A stretch of 64,000 nt of DNA from an uncultured Pelagibacteraceae bacterium (lineage in GTDB: Bacteria; Pseudomonadota; Alphaproteobacteria; Pelagibacterales; Pelagibacteraceae): NCBI GenBank assembly GCA_902613855.1, contig CACMIX010000003.1, positions 1 to 64,000 on the forward strand. Direction: 5' to 3'. Positions 10,582 to 20,803 of the stretch are shown here, in pieces; position 1 is the first letter of the stretch; each line of letters starts with the position of its first letter. Below the pieces are notes generated by a model, which saw only the letters and a program-made list of their open reading frames with translations, did no database searches and was not told the DNA's origin. The position numbers and the translations under genes were made by a program.

Positions 10582-11421
10582 ATGATTGTTTGGCTCGCAT
10601 CTTATCCAAAAAGTGGAAACACCTGGATTAGAATTTTTTTATCGACATTGTTATACTCACCGGCAAAGCCTAAAGTTGATATAAACAAAACATATATAAA
10701 ACAATTTCCAATAAGAAGTGATTTTAATAATTTAACAAATAATTTGATGGATCTAGATGAATTTGCAAAAAATTGTATACCCGCACAAAAAAAAATAAAT
10801 CAGGATAATAAAATTAAATTTCTTAAGACTCATAATGCTTATTGGCAAAATTATGAAAAAAATTTTTTCTTTACAGACGAACAAAACTCTTTAGGAGCTA
10901 TTCATATTGTTAGAGATCCAAGAAATGTAATTACATCTGTTATGGATTACTTTAATAAAGATAATTACAACGAAACTTTAGAATTTTTAACTGACAATTA
11001 CAAGGTTGTAGGTGGAACAAACTTCGAGTCTGGTGTCCCAACAATATTGTTGTCTTGGGCAAACCATTACAATTCTTGGAAAAATTTTAGAAAAAACTAC
11101 TTACTTATAAAATATGAAAATCTAATTAATAAGCCTCAGGAAGAGTTTTTAAAAATAACAAATTATTTAAGCAAAATAGGAAATTTTAAATTTAATAAAA
11201 AAGAAGTTTTAGAAATTGTAGAAAATTGTAAATTTGAAAATTTTTCTAACCAAGAAAAAAACGAAGGATTTATTGACAATTCTGCAACAAACAAAAATTT
11301 TAAAAAAAAATTTTTTAGGATGGGTCCAAAAAATAATTGGGAAGATTTGGTTAATTCTGAGATTATATCAAAAATTGAAACTCACTTTAAAAAAGAAATG
11401 ATTGAATTGAATTATTTATAA
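10582..11421 (+). CDS. Sulfotransferase domain protein
   Basis: WLASYPKSGNTWIRIF (5'-PSB PAPS motif) and IVRDPRNVITSVMDYF (3'-PB motif). Confidence 0.88.
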   Translation: MIVWLASYPKSGNTWIRIFLSTLLYSPAKPKVDINKTYIKQFPIRSDFNNLTNNLMDLDEFAKNCIPAQKKINQDNKIKFLKTHNAYWQNYEKNFFFTDEQNSLGAIHIVRDPRNVITSVMDYFNKDNYNETLEFLTDNYKVVGGTNFESGVPTILLSWANHYNSWKNFRKNYLLIKYENLINKPQEEFLKITNYLSKIGNFKFNKKEVLEIVENCKFENFSNQEKNEGFIDNSATNKNFKKKFFRMGPKNNWEDLVNSEIISKIETHFKKEMIELNYL

Positions 11422-11428
11422 ATTATAT

Positions 11429-12697
11429 TTATGATGGTTTGTTCATTGAGTTAAAAAACTCAGTATTATTTTTTGTATCTTTTAATTTAGAATTAATAAA
11501 TTCAATAGCATCCATTGTTCCCATTGGAGCTATTATCCTTCTAAGCACATTCATTTTTTGTAAGTCATTTTTATCAAACAATAATTCTTCTCTTCTTGTC
11601 CCAGACTTAGTTATATCAATTGCAGGATAAATTCTTTTATCTGCAATTTTTCTATCTAGAACTGTTTCACTATTACCAGTTCCTTTAAACTCTTCAAAAA
11701 TAACTTCGTCCATTCTGCTACCTGTATCAATTAAAGCGGTAGAAATTATAGTTAAAGAACCTCCTTCCTCAATGTTTCTAGCAGCACCAAAAAATCTTTT
11801 GGGTCTTTGAAGCGCATTAGCGTCTACACCACCTGTTAAAACTTTTCCTGAACTTGGTATAACAGCATTGTAAGCTCTTCCTAATCTGGTTATGGAGTCT
11901 AAAAGTATAACTACATCTTTTTTATGTTCTGTTAATCTCTTTGCTTTTTCAATAACCATCTCAGCTACAGCAACGTGCCTTTGAGCAGGTTCATCAAAAG
12001 TGGAGCTTATTACCTCACCCTTAACTGTTCTTTGCATGTCCGTCACTTCTTCTGGACGTTCATCTATTAGTAATACAATTAAATAACATTCTGGATAATT
12101 TTTTGCGATTGAATTTGCAATACTTTGTAAAATCATTGTTTTTCCCGCTTTTGGTGGAGAAATAATAATTGATCTTTGTCCTTTACCAATTGGACTAACC
12201 AAATCAATTAGTCTTGGTGTTAAATCTGGTTTTTTTTCTACCTTGGTGGTTTCAACTTCCATCACTAATTGTTTATCAGGGTATAGTGGAGTAAGGTTAT
12301 CAAATGCAATTTTATGTCTTGTTTTTTCCGGCTCTTCAAAATTTATTTTACTAACTTGAAGTAATGCAAAATATCTTTCACCTTCTTTTGGTGCTCTAAC
12401 AGGGCCCTCAACAGTATCTCCTGTCCTTAATCCAAACTTTCTTATCTGACTTGGGCTAACATATATATCATCTGGACCAGGCAAATAATTTGACTCCATT
12501 GCTCTTAAAAAACCAAATCCATCTTGTAATAATTGTAAAACACCAACTCCAGTAATTTCCTCTTTCTCCGCGACTTTCTTTAAAATAGCAAAAAGGATTT
12601 CTTGCTTTCTTAATGTACTTGCATTTTCAATACCAAGTTCTTCTGCTTGTGTAATGAGCTGTTCAGATGATTTTAGTTTTAGTTCTTGAATGTTCAT
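11429..12697 (-). CDS. rho: Transcription termination factor Rho
   Basis: [54 protein letters not shown]. Confidence 0.98.
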   Translation of the reverse strand: MNIQELKLKSSEQLITQAEELGIENASTLRKQEILFAILKKVAEKEEITGVGVLQLLQDGFGFLRAMESNYLPGPDDIYVSPSQIRKFGLRTGDTVEGPVRAPKEGERYFALLQVSKINFEEPEKTRHKIAFDNLTPLYPDKQLVMEVETTKVEKKPDLTPRLIDLVSPIGKGQRSIIISPPKAGKTMILQSIANSIAKNYPECYLIVLLIDERPEEVTDMQRTVKGEVISSTFDEPAQRHVAVAEMVIEKAKRLTEHKKDVVILLDSITRLGRAYNAVIPSSGKVLTGGVDANALQRPKRFFGAARNIEEGGSLTIISTALIDTGSRMDEVIFEEFKGTGNSETVLDRKIADKRIYPAIDITKSGTRREELLFDKNDLQKMNVLRRIIAPMGTMDAIEFINSKLKDTKNNTEFFNSMNKPS

Positions 12698-12763
12698 GGT
12701 TGATTATTTGATAAGGACTTATCAGGTTGGGATAATATATATTCTCTTTATTTTTTTTCAACC

Positions 12764-13198
12764 CTAGATTGGTTTAAAAATGACGACAAATATGGTCAAA
12801 ATTAGTAATATTGTGGGTATTTCGTTTATATAACGGTAAAATTTATGTGAATGCTTGTTGCTATCTACCTTGAATTGGCTAAGTAATTTTCCCAGATAAA
12901 AGTGATAAATAGTAAGCGTAATCACAAATAGCAACTTTAATAACATCCAAGTTTGGCCAAGCTGTTGGAAACCAATGCTATGAATAAGCAAGATTCCAAA
13001 CAACCAAGATAATGTCATTGCTGGAGTCATTATGTAAAAATATAGCTTTCTCTCCATCACTTTAAAGATTTCAGAAACTTTTGCCTCAGAATTATTTTCT
13101 GTATGGTAAACAAAAATTCTTGGAAGATATAAAAGGCCAGCCATCCATGAAATAACTGCTATTAAGTGCAAAGATTTAAATAACAAATAAGTATTCAT
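12764..13198 (-). CDS. hemJ: HemJ-type protoporphyrinogen oxidase
   Basis: KSLHLIAVISWMAGLLYLPRIFVYH; 4-TM; next to hemH and hemE. Confidence 0.88.
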   Translation of the reverse strand: MNTYLLFKSLHLIAVISWMAGLLYLPRIFVYHTENNSEAKVSEIFKVMERKLYFYIMTPAMTLSWLFGILLIHSIGFQQLGQTWMLLKLLFVITLTIYHFYLGKLLSQFKVDSNKHSHKFYRYINEIPTILLILTIFVVIFKPI

Positions 13199-13201
13199 TT
13201 T

Positions 13202-14200
13202 TTAAATATTTTTTTCAACTAAAGACTTTAATAAAACTATGTGATCGTCGTTATCATTTAAACATGGGACCATGTCAAAATTTTCGCCTCCGGAATTTAA
13301 AAAACTATCTTTACCTTGAATTAAAATTTCTTCTAAAGTTTCTACGCAATCAGAAGAAAAACCTGGGCAAATTGTAAGAATATTTTTTTTTCCTTCTCTC
13401 GGTAAGCTTTCCAAAGTTTTATCCGTGTAAGGCTGTAACCATTCTTGTGGTCCGAATCTTGATTGAAACGTAGTTTTGATTTCTATGTTAGTAAATTTTT
13501 CAGATATTAATCTGGTCGTTTTATGACAATAACAATGATAAGGATCACCTTTATCAAAATATTTTTTGGGAATGCCGTGATATGATGCAATTATTAAATC
13601 TGGTTTCCAACTAATTTCACTGACTTTTTTGTTAATAGATTTGACCAAAGCATTTATATAAAGTGGATCAGATTCATAATGAGGAATAATTTTTAAAGAG
13701 GGTTGCCATCTCATTTTCATTAAAGTTCTATAAACTTCATCACATACTGTTGCAGTTGTTGCCGCTGCATATTGGGGATAAAGAGGAAGTATTACTAAAT
13801 TTTCACATCCCTGCTCTTGAAATTTATAAATTTTACTTCTAATGCTAGGATTTCCATACCTCATAGCAAAATCGATTATTATATTTTTTTTTGTTATAAG
13901 TTGAGAGATTTTTTCACTTTGCTTCTGGGTATAGTATAACAAGGGAGACATATTTTTATCTTTCAGCCAGATTTCCTTATAAGCTTTTGCTGTTTTAGAT
14001 GGTCTAAAAGTTAATATAAATAAATTTAAAATTACTTGCCAAATTATAGGATTAACTTCGATAACTCTCTTGTCAGACAAAAACTCCCTTAAATATTTTC
14101 TAATATCTAGCCAACTCGTAGAGTCTGGTGTGCCCAAATTAACAATTAGAATGCCAGTTTTTCCAAATTTAACCGGTGGATGATTAATATCAACTTGCAT
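13202..14200 (-). CDS. hemH: Ferrochelatase
   Basis: TGILIVNLGTPDS; SYHGIPKKYFDKGDPYHCYC; PGFSSDCVETLEEI. Confidence 0.97.
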   Translation of the reverse strand: MQVDINHPPVKFGKTGILIVNLGTPDSTSWLDIRKYLREFLSDKRVIEVNPIIWQVILNLFILTFRPSKTAKAYKEIWLKDKNMSPLLYYTQKQSEKISQLITKKNIIIDFAMRYGNPSIRSKIYKFQEQGCENLVILPLYPQYAAATTATVCDEVYRTLMKMRWQPSLKIIPHYESDPLYINALVKSINKKVSEISWKPDLIIASYHGIPKKYFDKGDPYHCYCHKTTRLISEKFTNIEIKTTFQSRFGPQEWLQPYTDKTLESLPREGKKNILTICPGFSSDCVETLEEILIQGKDSFLNSGGENFDMVPCLNDNDDHIVLLKSLVEKNI

Positions 14201-14201
14201 T

Positions 14202-15203
14202 TTAATAATCTCTTACAGTCTTTATTAAACATTCAACCATTTTTGGATCGGTTTCGGGCAAAATACCATGACCGAGATTAAAAACATATGGATGATCTTT
14301 AAAAATATCTAAATATTTTAATACCTGCTTTTTTAAATTATCTTTATCAGTTAATAAAATTTTTGGATCTAAGCCGCCCTGAACAGGAATTTTAATATTT
14401 TTACTAATCATTAATGGATCGACATTATAATCAATGTTAAGCGCATCTGGTTTAACTATTTCGCAGAATTCTTTATAATTTTTAATTTCTCTTGGAAAAC
14501 AAATTACAGGAATTTCTAAAGATTTTACATAATTTACTAAATTTAAAGTAGGTGTATAAATATAATTTGGATAATCTCTTTCTTCTAATAGGCCAGCCCA
14601 ACTGTCAAATATTTGTATCACATTAGCACCATTTTCAACTTGATTTTTAATGTGGATTTTTAAAAATCTCTCGATAATTAATAAAATTCTATTTATTAAG
14701 TAATCATCTTCAAAAAAATTCTTTTTAATATTTTTTTTAGGAGATTGTTGATTGATCATGTAAACAAGTAGTGTCCAAGGTGCGCCTACAAAACCAATTG
14801 TATTTTTATTTTTTAATTCCATTTTTAAGCTTACAGATTTAATAGCTTTATAAACTGGATAAATTCTTTCAACAAAATCTATTTCATCTATCTTGGACAT
14901 TTCGGTAATATTTAAATTACCAAGCATAGGACCAAAATTTTTTTTAAATTCAACTTTCTGTTTTAGTCCATAAGGTATCATTAGAATATCAGAAAATATT
15001 ATTGCAGCATCTAAATCGAATCTTTTAATTGGCTGAAGTGTTATTTCTGAAGAAAGTTTGTGGTTCAAACATAATTCGATAAAATTAGGATTATTTTTTC
15101 TTATTTCTCTAAATTCAGGTAAATACCTACCTGCTTGTCTCATTATCCAAATAGGATTAATGGTCGTTTTTTTATTTATAATCACATCGTGTAATGGGGT
15201 CAT
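14202..15203 (-). CDS. hemE: Uroporphyrinogen decarboxylase
   Basis: PIWIMRQAGRYLPEFRE; FNLGHGILPETDP. Confidence 0.97.
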   Translation of the reverse strand: MTPLHDVIINKKTTINPIWIMRQAGRYLPEFREIRKNNPNFIELCLNHKLSSEITLQPIKRFDLDAAIIFSDILMIPYGLKQKVEFKKNFGPMLGNLNITEMSKIDEIDFVERIYPVYKAIKSVSLKMELKNKNTIGFVGAPWTLLVYMINQQSPKKNIKKNFFEDDYLINRILLIIERFLKIHIKNQVENGANVIQIFDSWAGLLEERDYPNYIYTPTLNLVNYVKSLEIPVICFPREIKNYKEFCEIVKPDALNIDYNVDPLMISKNIKIPVQGGLDPKILLTDKDNLKKQVLKYLDIFKDHPYVFNLGHGILPETDPKMVECLIKTVRDY

Positions 15204-15475
15204 ATAAAATAATATATATAATTATAGTATTAGTATTATGTTCTGTGAATTACGATGATTGTTTATTTTAAACATTTTATTAACGTTTTAACCACATCTA
15301 TAAATTAAATAAAACTCGTAAAAATGAACCTTTTTTGATTTTTATTAACATTAATGTATTGTTTAATTAAATTTATTATTATTGTTAATAAAACCCTTAT
15401 TTTACATGGTTTAACAAGTAAAAATTAAATTGAGTAAATTTATTAAAATAATACAAACTTATTAACATTTTTTTC
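15204..15475. promoter_or_regulatory. oriC: Candidate chromosomal replication origin (hemE / PPDK-regulator intergenic region)
   Basis: 272-bp divergent intergenic region, about 16-17% G+C by hand count; TTATTAACA at 15342-15350(+), 15383-15391(-), 15459-15467(+) and TTATTAACG at 15277-15285(+); flanked by hemE as in Caulobacter/Rickettsia origins. Confidence 0.65.
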
Positions 15476-16303
15476 ATGAGTAATACGTATCAAATATATT
15501 TAATTTCGGATTCTACAGGTGAAACTTTAGAAAGGATTTTTTTGGCTTTGAAAGCACAATTTAAGAATATTAATTATAAGATCCACTCTTATTCTTTTAC
15601 CAGAACAGAAAACCAAATTTTAAAAATTTTAGAGGACGCTCAAGCAAATAACAATTCAATTATACTTTATACAATTGTTGATAATAATCTTGCGAAATAT
15701 TTAGCAAATACTAGTAGTGATAAAAAAATTCCTTGCTTTGGTGTCTTAGGAAATCTTATTTTAAACTTCTCAAAAATTCTAAATCAAAAAGCATCTCACG
15801 AGCCAAGCGGACAACATATTTTAAATGAAGAGTATTATGATAGAATAGAAGCTATCCAATTTACAATGAACCATGATGATGGAAATTTATCTAATGAAAT
15901 TGATAAGTCTGATATAATTTTAGTTGGAGTGAGCAGGACAAGCAAAACTCCAACCTCTATTTATCTTGCAAACAAAGGATTCAAAACATCAAACATACCT
16001 TTGGTCAATGAAAATTCTTTGCCAGAAAAATTAAAAAACAATCCACAATTTACGTGTGTAGTAGGGTTGAGTACTGAACCCGAAAGATTAGTTGATTTGA
16101 GAAAAAATAGGATGAGTTCTCTTAGAGAAAAAGGGAACACAAATTACACTAATCTTGAAGATATCAAAAATGAGGTTATGAAGGCAAAAAAAACTTTTCA
16201 AAAGTTTAAATGGCCAGTAATTGATGTAACAAGAAAATCAGTAGAAGAAACAGCTGCATCTATTATTAAAATACACGAAATATATTCTAATAATGTTAAA
16301 TAA
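15476..16303 (+). CDS. ppsR: Pyruvate,phosphate dikinase / PEP synthase regulatory protein (DUF299)
   Basis: YLISDSTGETLERIFLA; VGVSRTSKTPTSIYLANKG P-loop-like motif. Confidence 0.94.
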   Translation: MSNTYQIYLISDSTGETLERIFLALKAQFKNINYKIHSYSFTRTENQILKILEDAQANNNSIILYTIVDNNLAKYLANTSSDKKIPCFGVLGNLILNFSKILNQKASHEPSGQHILNEEYYDRIEAIQFTMNHDDGNLSNEIDKSDIILVGVSRTSKTPTSIYLANKGFKTSNIPLVNENSLPEKLKNNPQFTCVVGLSTEPERLVDLRKNRMSSLREKGNTNYTNLEDIKNEVMKAKKTFQKFKWPVIDVTRKSVEETAASIIKIHEIYSNNVK

Positions 16304-16880
16304 TATAATTTTAGCATCCAAAAGCAAAGTTAGAAAAGATATTCTAGAAAAAAACAATATTTCTTGTGATGTTATACCTTCTAATGTGGATGAAGATATG
16401 GTGAAGGAAAGTCTTTTAGTTGAAAGAGCTTCTCCTGAAATTATTTCAAGAAATTTAGCTGAGTTAAAAGCTAATAAAATCAGTTCTAAAATCCATGAAC
16501 AGATCGTATTAGGCGCAGATAGTGTAATTGATTTGAAAGGAGAACTAATTTCAAAACCACAAGACAGAAAAGAGGCACTATTAATATTAAAAAAACTTAA
16601 TGGTAGAGAGCATCATTTGATTAGCTCTGTTTGTTTATCTAAAAATGGGTCAATGATTTGGAATTATACAGATAAAGCTAAGCTTAAAATGAAAAATTTT
16701 ACTGAAAAAGAATTAAAATTGTATTTAGAAAAAATTTCTGACAAAGCACTATATGCTTATAATGTCTATCAAATAGAAGGAGAGGGAAGAAAGCTATTTT
16801 CAGAAATAATTGGAGATGAAAATACCATAATGGGTCTTCCTATACAAAAAATTAAAGAATATCTCAAAGAAATTAAATGA
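16293..16880 (+). CDS. maf: Maf-like nucleotide pyrophosphatase
   Basis: IILASKSKVRKDIL; VLGADSVIDLKGELISKP. Confidence 0.92.
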   Translation: MLNNIILASKSKVRKDILEKNNISCDVIPSNVDEDMVKESLLVERASPEIISRNLAELKANKISSKIHEQIVLGADSVIDLKGELISKPQDRKEALLILKKLNGREHHLISSVCLSKNGSMIWNYTDKAKLKMKNFTEKELKLYLEKISDKALYAYNVYQIEGEGRKLFSEIIGDENTIMGLPIQKIKEYLKEIK

Positions 16881-17671
16881 AAAAATATTTAGTAATTGGT
16901 AATCCAATAAGTCACTCCTTATCTCCTGAATTACATAATCATTGGATTAAACAACATGGGCTTAATGCTTTGTATGAAAAAAAGAAACTAAATGGTAATG
17001 AGTTAGAGAAACTAATTTCAGATATTAAAACAGGAAATATAAATGGTGTTAATGTAACAGTGCCATTTAAAAATGCTATAATACCTTATTTAGATGGATT
17101 AAGTAATGATGCAAAAAATACTCAATCAGTAAATACGATATATCTAAAAGATAAAAAAGTAATTGGACACAACACAGATATTGATGGTTTTGAAAATGCA
17201 ATTAAAAAAATTAATTTTGATTTTAAGAATAAAAAAGTTTTTATTTTGGGAGCTGGTGGTGTTGTACCTTCCATCATTTATGCATCCATTAAAATGGAAT
17301 CATCTGAAATTATTATTAGTAACAGAACAAAAGAAAAATCAGAGCAAGTTAAAAAATTGTTTGATAAAATTAAATTGATTGACTGGGGAGAGGTTCCAAA
17401 TTTTGATGTCATAATAAATGCGACGAGCCTGGGACTGAATCCAGAAGACAAGATAAATTTAGATTTTACCAACACAGGAAAAAATAAACTATTTTATGAT
17501 GTGATTTATAATCCAACAGAAACACATTTTTTAAAAATGGCAAAAAAATTAGGAAATAAAAACGAAAATGGTAGATTAATGTTCGTTTATCAAGCATTTT
17601 CAGCATTTAAATTGTGGCACGGTGTAGAGCCCACAATAAATAATGATACACTTAAACTTTTAGATCAATGA
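16877..17671 (+). CDS. aroE: Shikimate dehydrogenase
   Basis: VIGNPISHSLSPELHNHW; GVNVTVPFKNAIIPYLD; GHNTDIDGF. Confidence 0.96.
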   Translation: MKKYLVIGNPISHSLSPELHNHWIKQHGLNALYEKKKLNGNELEKLISDIKTGNINGVNVTVPFKNAIIPYLDGLSNDAKNTQSVNTIYLKDKKVIGHNTDIDGFENAIKKINFDFKNKKVFILGAGGVVPSIIYASIKMESSEIIISNRTKEKSEQVKKLFDKIKLIDWGEVPNFDVIINATSLGLNPEDKINLDFTNTGKNKLFYDVIYNPTETHFLKMAKKLGNKNENGRLMFVYQAFSAFKLWHGVEPTINNDTLKLLDQ

Positions 17672-18261
17672 TAAGAATAGGAATTTTGGGCGATATAGGA
17701 TCGGGCAAAAGTTATGTTGCTAAAATTTTTGGATACCCAGTTTTTAATGCTGATTATGAAGTTTCAAAATTGTACCAAAAAGATAGGAGGGTATACAAAA
17801 GATTAAAAAAAATATTTCCAGACTATGTTTATGAATTTCCGATAAATAAAATACAGCTTTCAAAAGCAGTTCTTGCAAATAATTCAAATTTACAAAAGAT
17901 AATTAAAATAGTTCATAAAGAAATAAGGAGTAAATTGAGATCTTTTATAAGAAAAAATGAAAATAAAAAATTTGTAATTTTGGATATACCGCTGTTGTTA
18001 GAAAATAAATTAAATAAAAAAAAAGATATTTTGATTTATGTTGAGTCTAGAAAAATTGACATAATTAGAAATTTAAAGAAGAGAAAAAATTTTAATTTTA
18101 AAATATTAAAAAAATTTAAAAAAATACAACTCTCGCTTGCTTATAAAAAAAAAAACTCTAGATTTATAATTAAAAATAAATTTACAAAAAAATCTGTTAA
18201 AGATGAGGTACAAAAAATTTTAAAAACTATTAAATATGAAAGAAGTAGTTCTAGATACTGA
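17668..18261 (+). CDS. coaE: Dephospho-CoA kinase
   Basis: IGILGDIGSGKSYVAKIF; VILDIPLLLENKL. Confidence 0.93.
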   Translation: MIRIGILGDIGSGKSYVAKIFGYPVFNADYEVSKLYQKDRRVYKRLKKIFPDYVYEFPINKIQLSKAVLANNSNLQKIIKIVHKEIRSKLRSFIRKNENKKFVILDIPLLLENKLNKKKDILIYVESRKIDIIRNLKKRKNFNFKILKKFKKIQLSLAYKKKNSRFIIKNKFTKKSVKDEVQKILKTIKYERSSSRY

Positions 18262-18901
18262 GACGACAGGTCTATCAGTCAAAGATGGACACAGAATAGT
18301 TGAAATTGGATGTATTGAAATAGAAAATTTAATTCCCACAAAAAATAAATTTCACTGTTACCTTAACCCTCAAAGAAAAGTTTCTGAAAAGGCACTAGAA
18401 ATTCATGGATATGATGATGAATTTCTATCAAAACAAAAAAAATTTAATGAAATAGGAGATGAATTTCTAGAGTTTATAAAAGATAAAAGGCTAGTCATAC
18501 ATAATGCTGAGTTTGATCTTGCTCATCTCAACAATGAATTAAAATTGTTTGGAAAAGACAAAATTAATAATGAAATTGTTGATACGTTGTTTTTAGCTCG
18601 AGACAAATTTCCAGGATCTCCTGCAAGTTTAGATGCGCTTTGTAAGCGGTATAGAATAGACAATTCACAGAGAACACAACATACAGCTTTAATAGATTGT
18701 GATTTATTAGCTAAAGTTTATGTGAACCTTATTGATCAAAAAGAACCAACATTAGACTTTCAAATTAATAATAAAGATAAAGAATTTACAAATAATTCAA
18801 AAGTAGTTTATTTTAAAGGGGTCATAAAACCTTCTGCAGAAGAACTTAAAAATCACAAAGAGTATTTAAAACAAAACTTAAAAAAGAATTTTTTTAATTA
18901 A
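18236..18901 (+). CDS. dnaQ: DNA polymerase III epsilon subunit (3'-5' exonuclease)
   Basis: VLDTETTGLSVKDGHRIVEIGCIE; LVIHNAEFDLAHLN. Confidence 0.96.
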   Translation: MKEVVLDTETTGLSVKDGHRIVEIGCIEIENLIPTKNKFHCYLNPQRKVSEKALEIHGYDDEFLSKQKKFNEIGDEFLEFIKDKRLVIHNAEFDLAHLNNELKLFGKDKINNEIVDTLFLARDKFPGSPASLDALCKRYRIDNSQRTQHTALIDCDLLAKVYVNLIDQKEPTLDFQINNKDKEFTNNSKVVYFKGVIKPSAEELKNHKEYLKQNLKKNFFN

Positions 18902-19316
18902 ATCTTTGTTTATAGAGAGCTTCGAAATCTATTTTTTTTTCAAATTTGATACCAGGATATCCAGAATTGTGTAATAAATCCAATAGAGCTTTTTCTAGTG
19001 AAGGGTAAATCTCAATTTGAGCATCACATAAGATAATTTTTTCTAATTCCTTTTTATCTTTAATCTCGTCATTTATTTTTACTATAGTTGAATATATTAT
19101 TTCAAAATAAGATTTTTTTTTATTTTCATTTTTATCTTGAAATTTACATGTTGTATTTATTTCTATCATTTTATTTTTTAATGCTTTGGAATTGATATCA
19201 ATATCTAATTGATATTTTGAAATTTTATCTCTAACATATATGTATGTTTCTGCATCAGGAGTTTCACTAGATAGATCTTTAATATATTTACCTAAGATTT
19301 TAAATTTTTCTGTCAT
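18894..19316 (-). CDS. secB: Protein-export chaperone SecB
   Basis: KFKILGKYIKDLSSETPDAETYI; 140 aa; located opposite dnaQ. Confidence 0.88.
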   Translation of the reverse strand: MTEKFKILGKYIKDLSSETPDAETYIYVRDKISKYQLDIDINSKALKNKMIEINTTCKFQDKNENKKKSYFEIIYSTIVKINDEIKDKKELEKIILCDAQIEIYPSLEKALLDLLHNSGYPGIKFEKKIDFEALYKQRFN

Positions 19317-19725
19317 TGTCGTCTTCTATATCCTCAAAGTCTCCTTCAATAAAATTATTTTTTTTATTTTTTTTGGGTTTAAATTTTTTAGATAGGTTGT
19401 TAAAAATTATTTTTCTACTAAATGGAAATATGAGTAAAAATCCTAAAGCATCTGTAGCAAATCCTGGTATAATTAAAAGCAATGCTGCAAATGCTATGGC
19501 TGCTCCTGAAATAACTTCGTAACCTGGGGTTTCATTTTTACTTAGTTGTGCAAAACCAGACTTTAATGTGTTTAAACCCTCATATTTTGCGTAATAAATT
19601 CCTATAATTGCTGTAGCAAAAATTAATAAAATAGTGCTTATAGCACCTATTTGAGAGCCAATCTTAATTAAAAGATATATTTCTATAACTGGTACTAGTA
19701 TTATTAACAATAATATTGGGTTCAT
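19300..19725 (-). CDS. fxsA: FxsA family membrane protein
   Basis: VPVIEIYLLIKIGSQIGAISTILLIFATAIIG; LLIIPGFATDALGFLLIFP. Confidence 0.88.
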   Translation of the reverse strand: MNPILLLIILVPVIEIYLLIKIGSQIGAISTILLIFATAIIGIYYAKYEGLNTLKSGFAQLSKNETPGYEVISGAAIAFAALLLIIPGFATDALGFLLIFPFSRKIIFNNLSKKFKPKKNKKNNFIEGDFEDIEDDNDRKI

Positions 19726-19783
19726 TTGTCCTTAATCTAAATTGCTGGTTGAAATTAATCAACATAGTAATTACTATTAAACT

Positions 19784-20380
19784 ATGAGTTACAGTTTTGA
19801 ATACATAGACATTATATTGTTAGCCATGATTGCTGGTTTCATCTTTTTGAGACTAAGAGGAATTCTTGGAAAAAGAACAGGTTTTGAGGGTAAAACACCA
19901 GCTCAATTTAAGGAAGTTTTAAAAAATATTAAAGTTGATCAACCAATAAAATCAAATGATATTTTTGATACAGCAGCACAAGAAGAATTTTTGAAAGGTG
20001 CTAAAATAGCATACGAAACGATCATTACAGATTTTAGTGATAATGATAACAAAATCACAACAAGCAGACCTTTATTGAATGGACAGATATATTCTCAATT
20101 CAATGAAGCTCTAAAAGAAAGAAGTTCAAGAGGTCATTTTGCTGAAATTACTTTTATAGGAATCAATTCAGCAGAGATCAAAGAACATAAAAAAATTGGT
20201 AATATCTTGAATGTTACAGTTGATTTTATTGCTGAAGTAATAACTTGCATTAGAGATAAAGAAAAAAAAATTATTTCTGGAGATCCAGAAAAAATTAAAA
20301 AAATTTATGATACTTGGGTTTTTTCCAGAGATACAACTTCCGTGAATCCAAATTGGCAGCTTGTAAATACTTTAACTTAA
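19784..20380 (+). CDS. Tim44/TimA-like domain protein
   Basis: N-terminal TM (YIDIILLAMIAGFIFLRLRGILGKRTG); C-terminal KIYDTWVFSRDTTSVNPNWQLV. Confidence 0.88.
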   Translation: MSYSFEYIDIILLAMIAGFIFLRLRGILGKRTGFEGKTPAQFKEVLKNIKVDQPIKSNDIFDTAAQEEFLKGAKIAYETIITDFSDNDNKITTSRPLLNGQIYSQFNEALKERSSRGHFAEITFIGINSAEIKEHKKIGNILNVTVDFIAEVITCIRDKEKKIISGDPEKIKKIYDTWVFSRDTTSVNPNWQLVNTLT

Positions 20381-20803
20381 TTGAGTAACGATATTTCAGA
20401 AAAAGATAAAAAAGATTGGGACAATTTCATTTCTAGTGAAGAAAAGCTTCCAAATAAAGATCACAAAACATCAACTCAAAAAATTTATAAAACTAAATCA
20501 ATAGATCTTCATGGATATACACTTGAAGAGGCAAATAAGACTATAGAAGGATTTATACACAAATCTTTTAGGGAAAAAATAAATAAGTTGATTGTAGTCA
20601 CTGGTAAAGGACTTCATTCTCAAAATGAAAAAGATCCCTATGTGTCTAAAGACCTAAGTATTTTGAAATATTCGGTACCAGAATTTATAAATAACAATAA
20701 AAATTTAATGAGTATCATTTATGAAATAAAAGATGCTAGTATAGAAGATGGTGGTAGTGGTGCTTTTTATATTTTACTAAAAAAAAATAGATCTATAAAA
20801 TAA
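20381..20803 (+). CDS. Smr/MutS2-type domain protein (TTG start)
   Basis: [40 protein letters not shown]. Confidence 0.88.
   Translation: MSNDISEKDKKDWDNFISSEEKLPNKDHKTSTQKIYKTKSIDLHGYTLEEANKTIEGFIHKSFREKINKLIVVTGKGLHSQNEKDPYVSKDLSILKYSVPEFINNNKNLMSIIYEIKDASIEDGGSGAFYILLKKNRSIK

Noticed and set aside
15204-15475. Canonical DnaA boxes (TTATCCACA/TTATNCACA)
   Set aside because: No exact match found by eye; only the TTATTAACA variant recurs, so the origin call remains inference.
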